A stretch of 64,000 nucleotides of DNA from Allopontixanthobacter sediminis (GTDB lineage: Bacteria; Pseudomonadota; Alphaproteobacteria; Sphingomonadales; Sphingomonadaceae). The stretch lies in contig NZ_WTYL01000002.1 in NCBI RefSeq assembly GCF_009828115.1, forward strand, positions 744,001-808,000, given 5' to 3'. Under the pieces are notes generated by a model. The model saw nothing but the letters and a program-made list of their open reading frames with translations, was not told the DNA's origin and did no database searches. Shown piece after piece: positions 17,215 to 25,739 of this stretch. Position numbers and translations under genes: made by a program. The first letter of the stretch is position 1; each line of letters starts with the position of its first letter.

Positions 17215-18980
17215 TCGACCGCAGGCGCCCCTTGTTCGAGCCGGAACTGTTGGTCCGGACCGCACTCGTGTGGGTGGCGGTCTGCGCCCTGATGCTGGTC
17301 GCCAGCTTTGGCAGCATTTCCGCCGGACGTTTTCCTGATCCCGACGATGTCATGCGGCTGATGCAAGTCCGGGACCTGCTGGCAGGGCAAAGCTGGTTCG
17401 ATGTCCATCAATACCGGGTCGACGCCGTTTCGGGCGGGGTACCGATGCATTGGTCGCGGCTGGTCGATGTGCCGCTTGCGGCGCTGATCTGGTTGTTCTC
17501 CCTGTTCATGGCGCAGGGCGCCGCCGAGATCGCAGCGGCGATCATGGTACCGTTGCTGACATTCGGTATCGCACTGTTGCTGGCGTCACGCATTGCCTGG
17601 CGGCTGATCGGAGCCGAAGCAGCCGGGATGACGTGTCTCGTGATGGCGGTGTCGGTACCGGTTATCATCCAGATGGGGCCACTGAGGATCGACCACCACG
17701 GCTGGCAGATCGTGCTGGCCTTGCTGGCCTTGAACGGCATGATGGCCCGCGACCCGCGTCTGGGCGGCGCGCTTACCGGCTTCGCGCTGGCCTTGTGGAT
17801 CTCCATTTCGGTGGAAGGCCTGCCCCTGGCGCTGGCCATCTGCGGGGTCGCCGCGCTTCGCTGGCTGGGGGATCGGCGGGCCAGTTGCCGCATGGCATCG
17901 ATCATGGGATCGCTGGCCGTCGTCTCTGCGCTGATCTTTGCCGGGACGCGGGGCTTTTCCGACCTGGCCCAATATTGTGACGCGGTGTCGCCAGTGCATC
18001 TCGCCGTGTTTGGCTGGGGCGGTGTTTCCATCTTCGTGCTGGCGCACTGCGAGCCGATCCCGCGCGGCGCGCTGTTGTCCGGATTTGCGGTGATCGCGGC
18101 GGGCGCCGCCGGGATCGTCTATTTCGCCGCACCGCAATGCGCCGGCGGCGGCTTCGAAGCGCTCGATCCGCTGGTGACAAAATACTGGTATCGCAACGTG
18201 AGCGAAGGGATGCCGATGTGGCAGCAATCGCCCGCCCTGGCGATGCAAATGCTGATACCGCCGGCACTTGGTTTGCTCGCAGCCGTCAAGCTTGCAGGCC
18301 GGAGCAGCGATTGGCTGCGCCAGTGGTGGTATGATTATGCCATGTTGCTGGGCGCTGCGCTGCTGATTGCGTTATTCGTGGCCCGCGCCGGGGCGGTGGC
18401 CGGAGCGATCGCCTCGATCCCGCTCGGCTGGCAGATCGCCGTGTGGATCCGCGCGGCCCGCAACATGCGCAGTCGTGGCCGCCGTATCGCGACCCTGGCC
18501 GGAACCGCGTTGGCGTTGATGCCGGCACTCCCGCTTGGCCTGTTGACCGCGTTGATCCCGACGGAAGTGCGCGCCAAGGATAACGGCGCGCAAACTGCGG
18601 ACTGTCCGATCAGCGATGCTCTGCCGACTCTGCGCAAACTGCCGGAAGGCGAAATCATTGCCCCGATCGATATGGGGCCCGAACTCCTGAATTCGACGGC
18701 CCATTCGGTAATTGCCACCGGGCATCATCGGGGCAGCCCCGGAATGGCAGCGATGATCCGGATATTCATCGGTTCCGCCGCTGAAGCCGAAGCAGCACTA
18801 CTAGCGCGGGGGACGCGTTATGTGGCGGTGTGTCCGGGTCTGGTCGAAGCGCGTAATTACGCCCGGACCATGCCGGATGGGTTCATGGCAGACTTGCTTG
18901 GCGGCGACGAGCCGTCATGGCTGGAACCCGTCGCGGTCCCCGGCGGGGGTGCGGTCAGGATCTGGCGCATCAAGCGGTGA
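17211..18980 (+). CDS. Polytopic membrane protein, GT-C glycosyltransferase-like
   Basis: 589 residues with about 11-13 membrane helices and a soluble C-terminal portion of roughly 130 residues. An acidic motif PDPDD (42-46) lies in the first external loop, followed by GGVPMHWSRLVD; RIDHHGW (159-166 region) and QWWYDYA (371-377) follow. The acidic loop motif plus a WW-x-DY element recall oligosaccharyltransferases of the STT3/PglB/AglB type (DxD and WWDYG), but the match is loose. It is translationally coupled to GtrA, so it probably transfers a lipid-linked sugar at the periplasmic face. Acceptor and donor are unknown. Confidence 0.7.
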   Translation: MIDRRRPLFEPELLVRTALVWVAVCALMLVASFGSISAGRFPDPDDVMRLMQVRDLLAGQSWFDVHQYRVDAVSGGVPMHWSRLVDVPLAALIWLFSLFMAQGAAEIAAAIMVPLLTFGIALLLASRIAWRLIGAEAAGMTCLVMAVSVPVIIQMGPLRIDHHGWQIVLALLALNGMMARDPRLGGALTGFALALWISISVEGLPLALAICGVAALRWLGDRRASCRMASIMGSLAVVSALIFAGTRGFSDLAQYCDAVSPVHLAVFGWGGVSIFVLAHCEPIPRGALLSGFAVIAAGAAGIVYFAAPQCAGGGFEALDPLVTKYWYRNVSEGMPMWQQSPALAMQMLIPPALGLLAAVKLAGRSSDWLRQWWYDYAMLLGAALLIALFVARAGAVAGAIASIPLGWQIAVWIRAARNMRSRGRRIATLAGTALALMPALPLGLLTALIPTEVRAKDNGAQTADCPISDALPTLRKLPEGEIIAPIDMGPELLNSTAHSVIATGHHRGSPGMAAMIRIFIGSAAEAEAALLARGTRYVAVCPGLVEARNYARTMPDGFMADLLGGDEPSWLEPVAVPGGGAVRIWRIKR

Positions 18981-19478
18981 TCAGGCGGGGATGAAATCCA
19001 TCGCCGCGCCGTTCATGCAATAGCGTTTGCCGGTCGGGCGCGGGCCGTCGCTGAAGACGTGGCCCAGATGTCCGCCGCAATCGGCACACAGCACTTCGGT
19101 GCGCGGATAACCGAGCTTGTAGTCCGTATCGGTTACGATACCGCCTGACAGCGGCTGGTAGAAACTGGGCCAGCCGGTTCCGCTGTCGTATTTGGTTTTC
19201 GAGGAATAAAGACGGTTGCCGCAACCCGCGCATGTGAAGACACCGCTGCGTTTTTCCTTGTCGAGCGGCGAGGAATAGGCGCGTTCGGTCCCTGCGCGGC
19301 GGAGGACGTAAAACTCCTGCTCGGTCAGTTTCTTGCGCCATTCCGCCTCAGTCAGCGATTTGGGAAAAGTCCGTGCTTCAGCCGGAGACGATCCGCAGCC
19401 AGCCAGAGCGAAGCCCGATACAGCCGTTCCGATGAGCGTCAGGACATTGCGTCGGCTGGGCGTTTGATGCGGTATCAT
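18981..19478 (-). CDS. msrB: Peptide-methionine (R)-S-oxide reductase, exported lipoprotein form
   Basis: 165 residues. A twin-arginine-containing N-terminus (SRRNVLTLIGTAV) ends in a lipobox LAGC near residue 28, so the enzyme is likely anchored in the periplasm and repairs oxidised envelope proteins. The MsrB core has both zinc CxxC pairs (CAGCG and CADCGG), the SGTGWPSFYQPL substrate block and the catalytic cysteine in RYCMNG (RYCxN in the family). It ends directly against the stop of the convergent membrane protein gene. Confidence 0.94.
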   Translation of the reverse strand: MIPHQTPSRRNVLTLIGTAVSGFALAGCGSSPAEARTFPKSLTEAEWRKKLTEQEFYVLRRAGTERAYSSPLDKEKRSGVFTCAGCGNRLYSSKTKYDSGTGWPSFYQPLSGGIVTDTDYKLGYPRTEVLCADCGGHLGHVFSDGPRPTGKRYCMNGAAMDFIPA

Positions 19479-19578
19479 GGGGGTTTCCTCGGGCGAAAAG
19501 ATCTTGTTGTCCTTTATATACGCAGCCTAGCGCCCAAAAGTTTCACCTTAACGGCCAAGCCAAGCGAGTGTCCGGGGG

Positions 19579-20925
19579 TTAGAATTTTTCCAGCCGTACT
19601 TCCAGTTTACGAAAGCCGTGGACGAAATTGGCTCGCACCCGCTCCACCGCGCCGACCACGTTCACGCGCATCCGGCGGGCGTGCATTTCCTCCATCAGGA
19701 TGCGCAATTGCAATTCAGCCAGCCGCGCGCCGACGCAGCGGTGGATGCCGTAGCCGAACGCCAGATGGCGGCGGGCGTTGTTGCGGGTGAAATCGAGCGT
19801 GTCGGGATGATCGAACACGGCCTCGTCGCGGTTCGCCGAAAGATACCATAGTATCAGCCGGTCACCGGCCTTGATTTCCTTGCCGAACAGGTCGGTATCC
19901 TCGGTCGCGGTGCGGCGCATATGGGCCAGCGGGGTCTGGAAGCGGATGCATTCCTGCACCGCGTTGGGGATTACCGAAGGATCGTTTTCGAACAGGGACC
20001 GCTGGTCGGGGAATGCGTCCATCGAATGCACAATGCCGGACATGGTGTTACGGGTGGTATCGTTACCGCCGACAATCAGCAGGACCAGATTGCCCATATA
20101 TTCCTGCGGGCTCATGTCGCTCATCGCGTCCGAGTGGATCATCCGCGATATCAGGTCGGGCGCCTCGCCGGCGTCGGCCCGTTCCTGCCACAGCCGGGTG
20201 AAATAGCCGGCCATCTCCATCAGCACGGTATGCCGCATTTCGTCGAGGCCGGGGATCAGCGCGACTTCGGTATCGCCAGCCCAGTCGGACCAGAACGACA
20301 GCAGGTGCCGGTCCTTCCATGGGAAATCGAACAGGACCGCGAGCATCTGGGTGGTCAGTTCGATGGAGACCTTCTCCACCCAGTCAAAGGTTTCGCCGTG
20401 GGGCAAGGTGTCGAGCACTTCGCTGGTGCGCGCGCGCAGGTCACCCGTCAGCCGGGTCATTTCCGCCGGCGTGAAGGCCGGTGCGACAGTGCGCCGCTGT
20501 CCGGTATGTTCGGGCCGGTCCATGGCGATGAACATCGGCAGTTCGAACTTCCGGTCGGCGACGATGTCGTCCTTGCGATCGAGGATCGTGATTCCGCCAT
20601 TTTTCCACGAGGAGCTGAATATCTCGGGCAGGGCCTCGACGTGCTGGATGGCCTTGTGACTGGTCACATTCCAGTAATCGCCGAACGGACTGCCGGTAAC
20701 CTTGTTGACCGGTTCCTTCTCGCGCATCTCTGCGAAGACCGGCTGCCACCGGTCCTCGACATAGATGTCGCTGCGGCTGACGTCCCAGGCCTGGGTATGG
20801 ACCGGAAGGTCCTCGGGGTGCTCGCTTAAATGGGCATCCAGCGCCTCTACTGCCGTGGGGTGGGTTCGGTAAATCGGCGCGGCCGAATCCTGCGGCGCCG
20901 AAACATCTGCCGGTTGGGTTGCCAT
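19579..20925 (-). CDS. Cytochrome P450, CYP153-type (alkane/fatty-acid terminal hydroxylase)
   Basis: 448 residues with all P450 landmarks: I-helix GGNDTTRNTMSG, the ExxR of the K-helix (ECIRF), and the heme loop FGYGIHRCVGARLAE with the thiolate Cys397. The block PMFIAMDRPEHTGQRRTVAPAF and the sequence around DRKDDIVADR are those I associate with the soluble CYP153 family, which hydroxylates the terminal carbon of medium-chain alkanes and fatty acids. Such enzymes need a ferredoxin and a ferredoxin reductase. A candidate reductase is at 24420-25646, but no ferredoxin gene is in the window. Confidence 0.9.
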   Translation of the reverse strand: MATQPADVSAPQDSAAPIYRTHPTAVEALDAHLSEHPEDLPVHTQAWDVSRSDIYVEDRWQPVFAEMREKEPVNKVTGSPFGDYWNVTSHKAIQHVEALPEIFSSSWKNGGITILDRKDDIVADRKFELPMFIAMDRPEHTGQRRTVAPAFTPAEMTRLTGDLRARTSEVLDTLPHGETFDWVEKVSIELTTQMLAVLFDFPWKDRHLLSFWSDWAGDTEVALIPGLDEMRHTVLMEMAGYFTRLWQERADAGEAPDLISRMIHSDAMSDMSPQEYMGNLVLLIVGGNDTTRNTMSGIVHSMDAFPDQRSLFENDPSVIPNAVQECIRFQTPLAHMRRTATEDTDLFGKEIKAGDRLILWYLSANRDEAVFDHPDTLDFTRNNARRHLAFGYGIHRCVGARLAELQLRILMEEMHARRMRVNVVGAVERVRANFVHGFRKLEVRLEKF

Positions 20926-21042
20926 CAGATCTCTCCTCGCGTCGCCGCCTGACCGGTCGGCAATCGCGGGACTATCCTGCGCTTACTTACCTTGTTGTCA
21001 ATAGTCGGTGGCGAAATGCGACCTAAATTTCAGCCGAGCCGA

Positions 21043-22305
21043 TCAGGTCGCCGCGGGCTTACGGTTCCAGAACCGCCGCTTCTTCGAAACGCCCTGCGGA
21101 CCGGATTTCATCACCCGCTTGCGGAACAGCGTTGCGCCCGCCTTGATGAACACCGCTACTGCGAATACCTGCCACAGTATTGCAAGCGCGTGGGGCCACA
21201 GCGCCTCCATCTGGGCCGCGCGGGCCATCATGGCGAAGGGGGATGAGAGCGGAAAAATCACCGCGGCCACTTCCATGGGGGAACCGGGCCTGGCCATCGC
21301 GTAGCTGGCGAAAAAGAACACCAGCAGCTGCAGCATGGTTACCGGCATGGACAGCGTCTGCACCTCGCGTACCGTGGCGGCCATCGATCCGATCGCGAGG
21401 AAGATCGATCCGAGCAGCAAGTAACCCATCGAGAAATAGACCACGCCCAGCAGCAGGAACAGCGGCCAGCCGACCGCAGGCGGCGGCAGCGCGGCGAGAT
21501 CGGCCCCGACCACCAGCACCAGCACTCCGGCGACCGAGCCCCAGACCAGGATCCCGACCATCGACACGCCCAGCATCGCAAACAGCTTGCCGAGGAACAC
21601 CGCGTCCATCGGGATTGCCGCGGCGAGGACCTCGATAATCTTGTTGCCTTTCTCCTCGACCAGATTGGACAGTACCATCCCGGCGAGCAGCATCGTCAGC
21701 AGGAACAGCAGCATCTGGCTGATCTGCGCGGTGACGACGCGGCTGCTTTTCTCACTCGCGCCGCTGGTAGCGACTTCCTGAGTCGTGATTTCGGGGAATT
21801 TCGCCGGCGCCTCGCCGATCGCCGCTGCGGCAACCAACGCCACCCGGCCGCCGAGCCGATCGAGCTGGTCCGCGGTCCCGGTCATCACCGGCGCTGCCGG
21901 TGTGCCGGTCACGATCGCGGCATAATTCCCCTGACGCTCCTCGAGAATCGCTTCCGCAGCCTGCTGCAGATTGCCATCCTGGGGGGAGGTTTCGACAGCG
22001 ATCATGGGCGGCATTGCCCCGCCCAATTGTTCCGCCAATGCCGTGTGTGCGGCCAGCATTGCGGCGGTGTCGGGAACGCTCATCGCGATACCCACTTCCG
22101 GATCTACGGTCTCCTCCCGGATCTGGCTGCCCACGCCGCTCGACAGTGCGCCGACGCCGAGCAGGAATACCGGCCCGAGCAGGAAAAACAGAAACGCGCG
22201 GCTGAACAGGATCGCCTGGAAATCGCGCCTCGCAATCACGAAGGCCGCGCTCCACAAGTTGAGGCGGGACTTGCGGTGCCCGCCGGCTGTTTCGGACGGG
22301 CTCAT
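21043..22305 (-). CDS. ABC-2 type exporter permease, NatB-like
   Basis: 420 residues. The first membrane helix lies near residues 30-55, then an extracytoplasmic domain of about 140 residues, then five to six helices (FLLTMLLAGMVLSNLVEEKGNKIIEVL begins the ABC-2 core). The VEEKGNKxxE element is the coupling segment typical of NatB/YhaP-type permeases. It overlaps the ATPase gene by four bases, so both are made together. Substrates of this type include sodium, lipids or drugs; none can be assigned here. Confidence 0.9.
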   Translation of the reverse strand: MSPSETAGGHRKSRLNLWSAAFVIARRDFQAILFSRAFLFFLLGPVFLLGVGALSSGVGSQIREETVDPEVGIAMSVPDTAAMLAAHTALAEQLGGAMPPMIAVETSPQDGNLQQAAEAILEERQGNYAAIVTGTPAAPVMTGTADQLDRLGGRVALVAAAAIGEAPAKFPEITTQEVATSGASEKSSRVVTAQISQMLLFLLTMLLAGMVLSNLVEEKGNKIIEVLAAAIPMDAVFLGKLFAMLGVSMVGILVWGSVAGVLVLVVGADLAALPPPAVGWPLFLLLGVVYFSMGYLLLGSIFLAIGSMAATVREVQTLSMPVTMLQLLVFFFASYAMARPGSPMEVAAVIFPLSSPFAMMARAAQMEALWPHALAILWQVFAVAVFIKAGATLFRKRVMKSGPQGVSKKRRFWNRKPAAT

Positions 22306-23309
22306 CGGGCGGCCTCCACGGCGGATTGTTCGGTCAGGGCGCGCGCGGCGGCTTCACCGGCAATATGGACGAAAGCATCGTGCAGGCCCGCGCGTTCGAT
22401 GGACAGCGACAGGATGCCCGCTTCCCCTTCGATCAGCGCCCGCAGCAGTGGCTCGATCCCGCTTTCGGGCAGCGAGAACATCCAGAAATCCCCTTCGCGC
22501 CGGGCATCGGCTGGCAAGGCGTCCCGCCAGCGGCCGTGTTCGGCGCGGGTTTCGAGCCGTACTTGCGCCGGGATCCGGTCCCGCGCTTCGTCAACCGATC
22601 CCGCGTAAGGAACCTTGCCGCCGGCAATGATCGCAACCCCTTCGCACAGCCGTTCGGCGTGGGCGATGACGTGGGTGGAAAAGATTACCGTCGTGCCTTC
22701 GGCGGCCAGCTCGCGGATCATCAGTTCCAGCTTGCCCTGGTTGATCGCGTCGAGACCGGAAAACGGCTCGTCCAGCACCACCAGCCGTGGTTTGTGCACC
22801 AGTGTCCCGAGCAATTGGACGGTCTGCGCCATCCCCTTCGACAATTGGCGGATCTGCCGATCCGCCGCATGGCCGAGGTCGTGGCGTTCCAGCAATTCGC
22901 GCCCGCGCCGCTTGCCCTCGGCCAGCGGCAGACCGCGCAGGGCGCCGAGGAATCCGATAGCCTCATACGCCTTCATCGAGGGATACAGACCGCGTTCCTC
23001 CGGCAGGTAACCGATCATTCGCGCAATGTCGTGCGGCCGGTCATGCCCGAATATCCGCCGGATGCCCGCGTCGGGATCGATGATGCCGAGCAGCATCCGT
23101 AGCGTGGTGGTCTTGCCCGCTCCGTTCGGGCCGAGGATACCGTAAATAGCGCCTTCGGGTACTGCCAGGTCGACCCCGTCCACCGCCGTGGTCCCTTCGA
23201 AACGCTTGACCAGGCCGCGCGCCTCGATCGCCATGGGCCTGGAAGTCTCGAGGATGCCTCCGGATGCGGGATTGTGTGCATCGGTGGCTTCGCTTAGCAT
23301 CATGTCCAT
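22302..23309 (-). CDS. ABC transporter ATP-binding protein, NatA-like
   Basis: 335 residues. Walker A is GPNGAGKTTT, the signature LSKGMAQTVQLLG, Walker B RLVVLDEPFSGLD and the switch histidine STHVIAHAE. A C-terminal DUF4162-like region of about 80 residues follows, usual in exporters of the ABC-2 class. The N-terminus is uncertain: ATGs at 23309, 23300 and 23234 (MAIEARGLVKRF) are all in frame, and the last fits the family best. Divergent from queG by 44 bases. Confidence 0.92.
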   Translation of the reverse strand: MDMMLSEATDAHNPASGGILETSRPMAIEARGLVKRFEGTTAVDGVDLAVPEGAIYGILGPNGAGKTTTLRMLLGIIDPDAGIRRIFGHDRPHDIARMIGYLPEERGLYPSMKAYEAIGFLGALRGLPLAEGKRRGRELLERHDLGHAADRQIRQLSKGMAQTVQLLGTLVHKPRLVVLDEPFSGLDAINQGKLELMIRELAAEGTTVIFSTHVIAHAERLCEGVAIIAGGKVPYAGSVDEARDRIPAQVRLETRAEHGRWRDALPADARREGDFWMFSLPESGIEPLLRALIEGEAGILSLSIERAGLHDAFVHIAGEAAARALTEQSAVEAAR

Positions 23310-23353
23310 ACGCGCCGATTACCCCCCGTGCGTGAACGGGAGCAACCCCAATA

Positions 23354-24436
23354 ATGGTTAACGCCGCTGTCATGGACGGCCTGAAGACTGCGATGACACG
23401 CGAAGCCGCGCGGCTGGGCTTCGCGGCGATTGGCTTTGCGCCGGCGGAAGATGATCCATTGCAGGCGGACCGGCTGCGCGAATGGCTGGATGCCGGCCAT
23501 CACGGCACGATGGAATGGATGGAGGAACGCGCCGCAGTGCGGCAGGGCCCGCAGAGCATGTGGCCCGACGCCGCCAGTGTGATCGCGCTGGGAATGAGCT
23601 ATGCCCCGTCGGCCGATCCGCTGGCGTTGGAAAGCGAACCGGAAAAGGCGCGTATCTCGACCTATGCGCAGGGCGGCGATTATCACGATACGGTGAAGAA
23701 GGCGCTGAAGGCGCTGGCCCGCTGGCTGGTGGCCGAATGCCGGGCGCGCGGCCTGGACGAGCCGCAGTTGAAGGTCTTCGTCGATACCGCGCCGGTAATG
23801 GAAAAGCCGCTCGGGCAGGCGGCGGGGATTGGCTGGCAGGGCAAGCATACCAACCTGGTCAGCGCCGCGCATGGCAGCTGGCTGTTCCTCGGGGCGATCT
23901 ATTGCACCTTGCCGTTCGCGCCCGACGCGCCGCATCAGGACCAGTGCGGCAGTTGCCACGCCTGCCACGATGCCTGCCCGACCGACGCTTTCCCTGCGCC
24001 GTACCGGCTGGATGCGCGGCGGTGCATCTCTTACCTCACGATCGAGCACAAAGGGCCGATCCCCGAGGAATTCCGCGCCGCAATGGGCAACCGCATCTAT
24101 GGCTGCGATGATTGCCTGGCGGTTTGCCCGTGGAACAAGTTTGCCGATGCTGCGGCCCGCAACAAGGCGTTCCTGCCCCGCGCCGAACTTACCGCGCCCG
24201 CGTTGGCTGACTTGCTCGCGCTGGACGATGCGGGCTTCCGGACCCTCTTCTCCGGATCGCCGATCAAGCGCATCGGCCGTGACCGGTTCGTGCGCAATTG
24301 CCTGATCGCGGCTGGCAACAGCGGCGACATGGCATTGGCAGGCCATGTGCGCGCGCTGACCGGCGACCGCGACGAGGTAGTTGCCGAGGCTGCGCGTTGG
24401 GCGCTGGATCAGCTCGAACTTACAGCAGTTCCTTGA
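23354..24436 (+). CDS. queG: Epoxyqueuosine reductase QueG
   Basis: 360 residues. It catalyses the last step of queuosine synthesis on tRNA, reducing epoxyqueuosine with cobalamin and two [4Fe-4S] clusters in the cytoplasm. The iron-sulphur ligands are visible in [16 protein letters not shown] and [14 protein letters not shown], the latter completing the second cluster. Upstream are the [18 protein letters not shown] block and KHTNLVS, both family signatures. The C-terminal 80 residues look like a HEAT repeat. Its last 17 bases overlap the convergent reductase gene. Confidence 0.95.
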   Translation: MVNAAVMDGLKTAMTREAARLGFAAIGFAPAEDDPLQADRLREWLDAGHHGTMEWMEERAAVRQGPQSMWPDAASVIALGMSYAPSADPLALESEPEKARISTYAQGGDYHDTVKKALKALARWLVAECRARGLDEPQLKVFVDTAPVMEKPLGQAAGIGWQGKHTNLVSAAHGSWLFLGAIYCTLPFAPDAPHQDQCGSCHACHDACPTDAFPAPYRLDARRCISYLTIEHKGPIPEEFRAAMGNRIYGCDDCLAVCPWNKFADAAARNKAFLPRAELTAPALADLLALDDAGFRTLFSGSPIKRIGRDRFVRNCLIAAGNSGDMALAGHVRALTGDRDEVVAEAARWALDQLELTAVP

Positions 24437-25646
24437 GCGGGGTGTCCGCGTCGGCCAGGATATCCGGGTCCGGCACCAACCTCGCTTCGATCAGCTTGCG
24501 GCCCTGGACGTAATCCTTGACCGAATTGACGCAATCGAGCGCGATGACACGCCCTTCCTTGAGGTAGATTACCGAAAACCTGCTGCTGTCCGGATCGCCG
24601 CGCAGAACGGTCTGGTCGTAATCCAGGGACAGCCCTGCGGTCTGAAGTTTCAAATCATACTGGTTCGACCAGAACCAAGGGAAGGCGTTATACGGCTGCT
24701 TGTCCCCGCAGATCGCGCGCGCCGCGGTGCTTGCCATATCATGCGCGTTCTGGACCGATTCCAGACGGATGACGGCGTTGTCGGCATAGGGGTTGGCGTG
24801 GGCAGCACAGTCACCGATGGCGTAGATATCGTCGAGGGTGGTCCGGCAGAACTCGTCCACATCGACCCCGTTCCCGCCCGCGGCACCCGCGGCGATCAGC
24901 GGGCCGATTGCGGGAACAATCCCGATGCCGACCACGACAAGGTCCGCCGGAATTATCTCACCGGTGTCCAGCTTTACGCCGGTGACCTTGTCGCCGTCAC
25001 CTTCGAGCCGTTCGACCGTGGTTTCCAGCCTCAAATCGACCCCGTGCGCGCGGTGCTGCGCCTGGTAGAAATCGGACAATTCCTGTCCTGCCACCCGGGC
25101 CAGTACCCGCGGGAGGGCTTCGAGCAGGACTACTTCGTGATCGAGCTTGCGCAGCACTGCCGCGGCCTCCAGCCCGATATAGCCGCCGCCAATCACCGCG
25201 ACGCGCTTCGGACCGCCGGCGAGTTCGGTTACCATCCGGTCGACATCGGCGCGGTTCCGCACCGAATGCACGCCGGCAAGGTCGGCCCCGGCGCAGGACA
25301 GCCGCCGCGGATCGCCGCCGGCAGCCCAGATCAGCTTGCGATAGGTCAGCTTCGTGTCGTCGGACAGGGTGATGGTGTGGTCCATCCAGTCGACGTCGGT
25401 GACGTAGCTGCCCAAACGCAGGTCGATGTCCTTTTCCGCCCAAAATTGCGTCGGGCGGATCTGGATCCGCTCGAACGGTTTCTCTCCGGCGAAATATTCC
25501 TTCGAAAGAGGTGGGCGCTCGTACGGCGGATCCTTTTCCCGCCCGAGCAGGATGATCGACCCCTCGAAATTGTTCTGGCGAAGAGCGATGGCCGCTTGCG
25601 CGCCGCCATGGCCGGTGCCCACGATAATAACGTCTGCATGATCCAT
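24420..25646 (-). CDS. Ferredoxin/rubredoxin reductase-type FAD oxidoreductase
   Basis: 408 residues. The FAD site is [17 protein letters not shown] and the NAD site [29 protein letters not shown] is the hallmark of the class of single-component reductases that feed class I P450s and dioxygenases (as in putidaredoxin reductase). It could be the electron donor of the CYP153 P450 3.5 kb away, via a ferredoxin encoded elsewhere. The first FAD glycine motif has Thr-Gly-His in place of the more usual GAG, a common variation in this group. Confidence 0.9.
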   Translation of the reverse strand: MDHADVIIVGTGHGGAQAAIALRQNNFEGSIILLGREKDPPYERPPLSKEYFAGEKPFERIQIRPTQFWAEKDIDLRLGSYVTDVDWMDHTITLSDDTKLTYRKLIWAAGGDPRRLSCAGADLAGVHSVRNRADVDRMVTELAGGPKRVAVIGGGYIGLEAAAVLRKLDHEVVLLEALPRVLARVAGQELSDFYQAQHRAHGVDLRLETTVERLEGDGDKVTGVKLDTGEIIPADLVVVGIGIVPAIGPLIAAGAAGGNGVDVDEFCRTTLDDIYAIGDCAAHANPYADNAVIRLESVQNAHDMASTAARAICGDKQPYNAFPWFWSNQYDLKLQTAGLSLDYDQTVLRGDPDSSRFSVIYLKEGRVIALDCVNSVKDYVQGRKLIEARLVPDPDILADADTPLKELL

Positions 25647-25739
25647 GCGACGTGGTTTGTCGCAATCCTCCGCGGGGTCAACCCATTAGGCGCGTCTGCC
25701 CCGGGGCAATACACCCGGCACCGACCGGGAAAGATCGCT

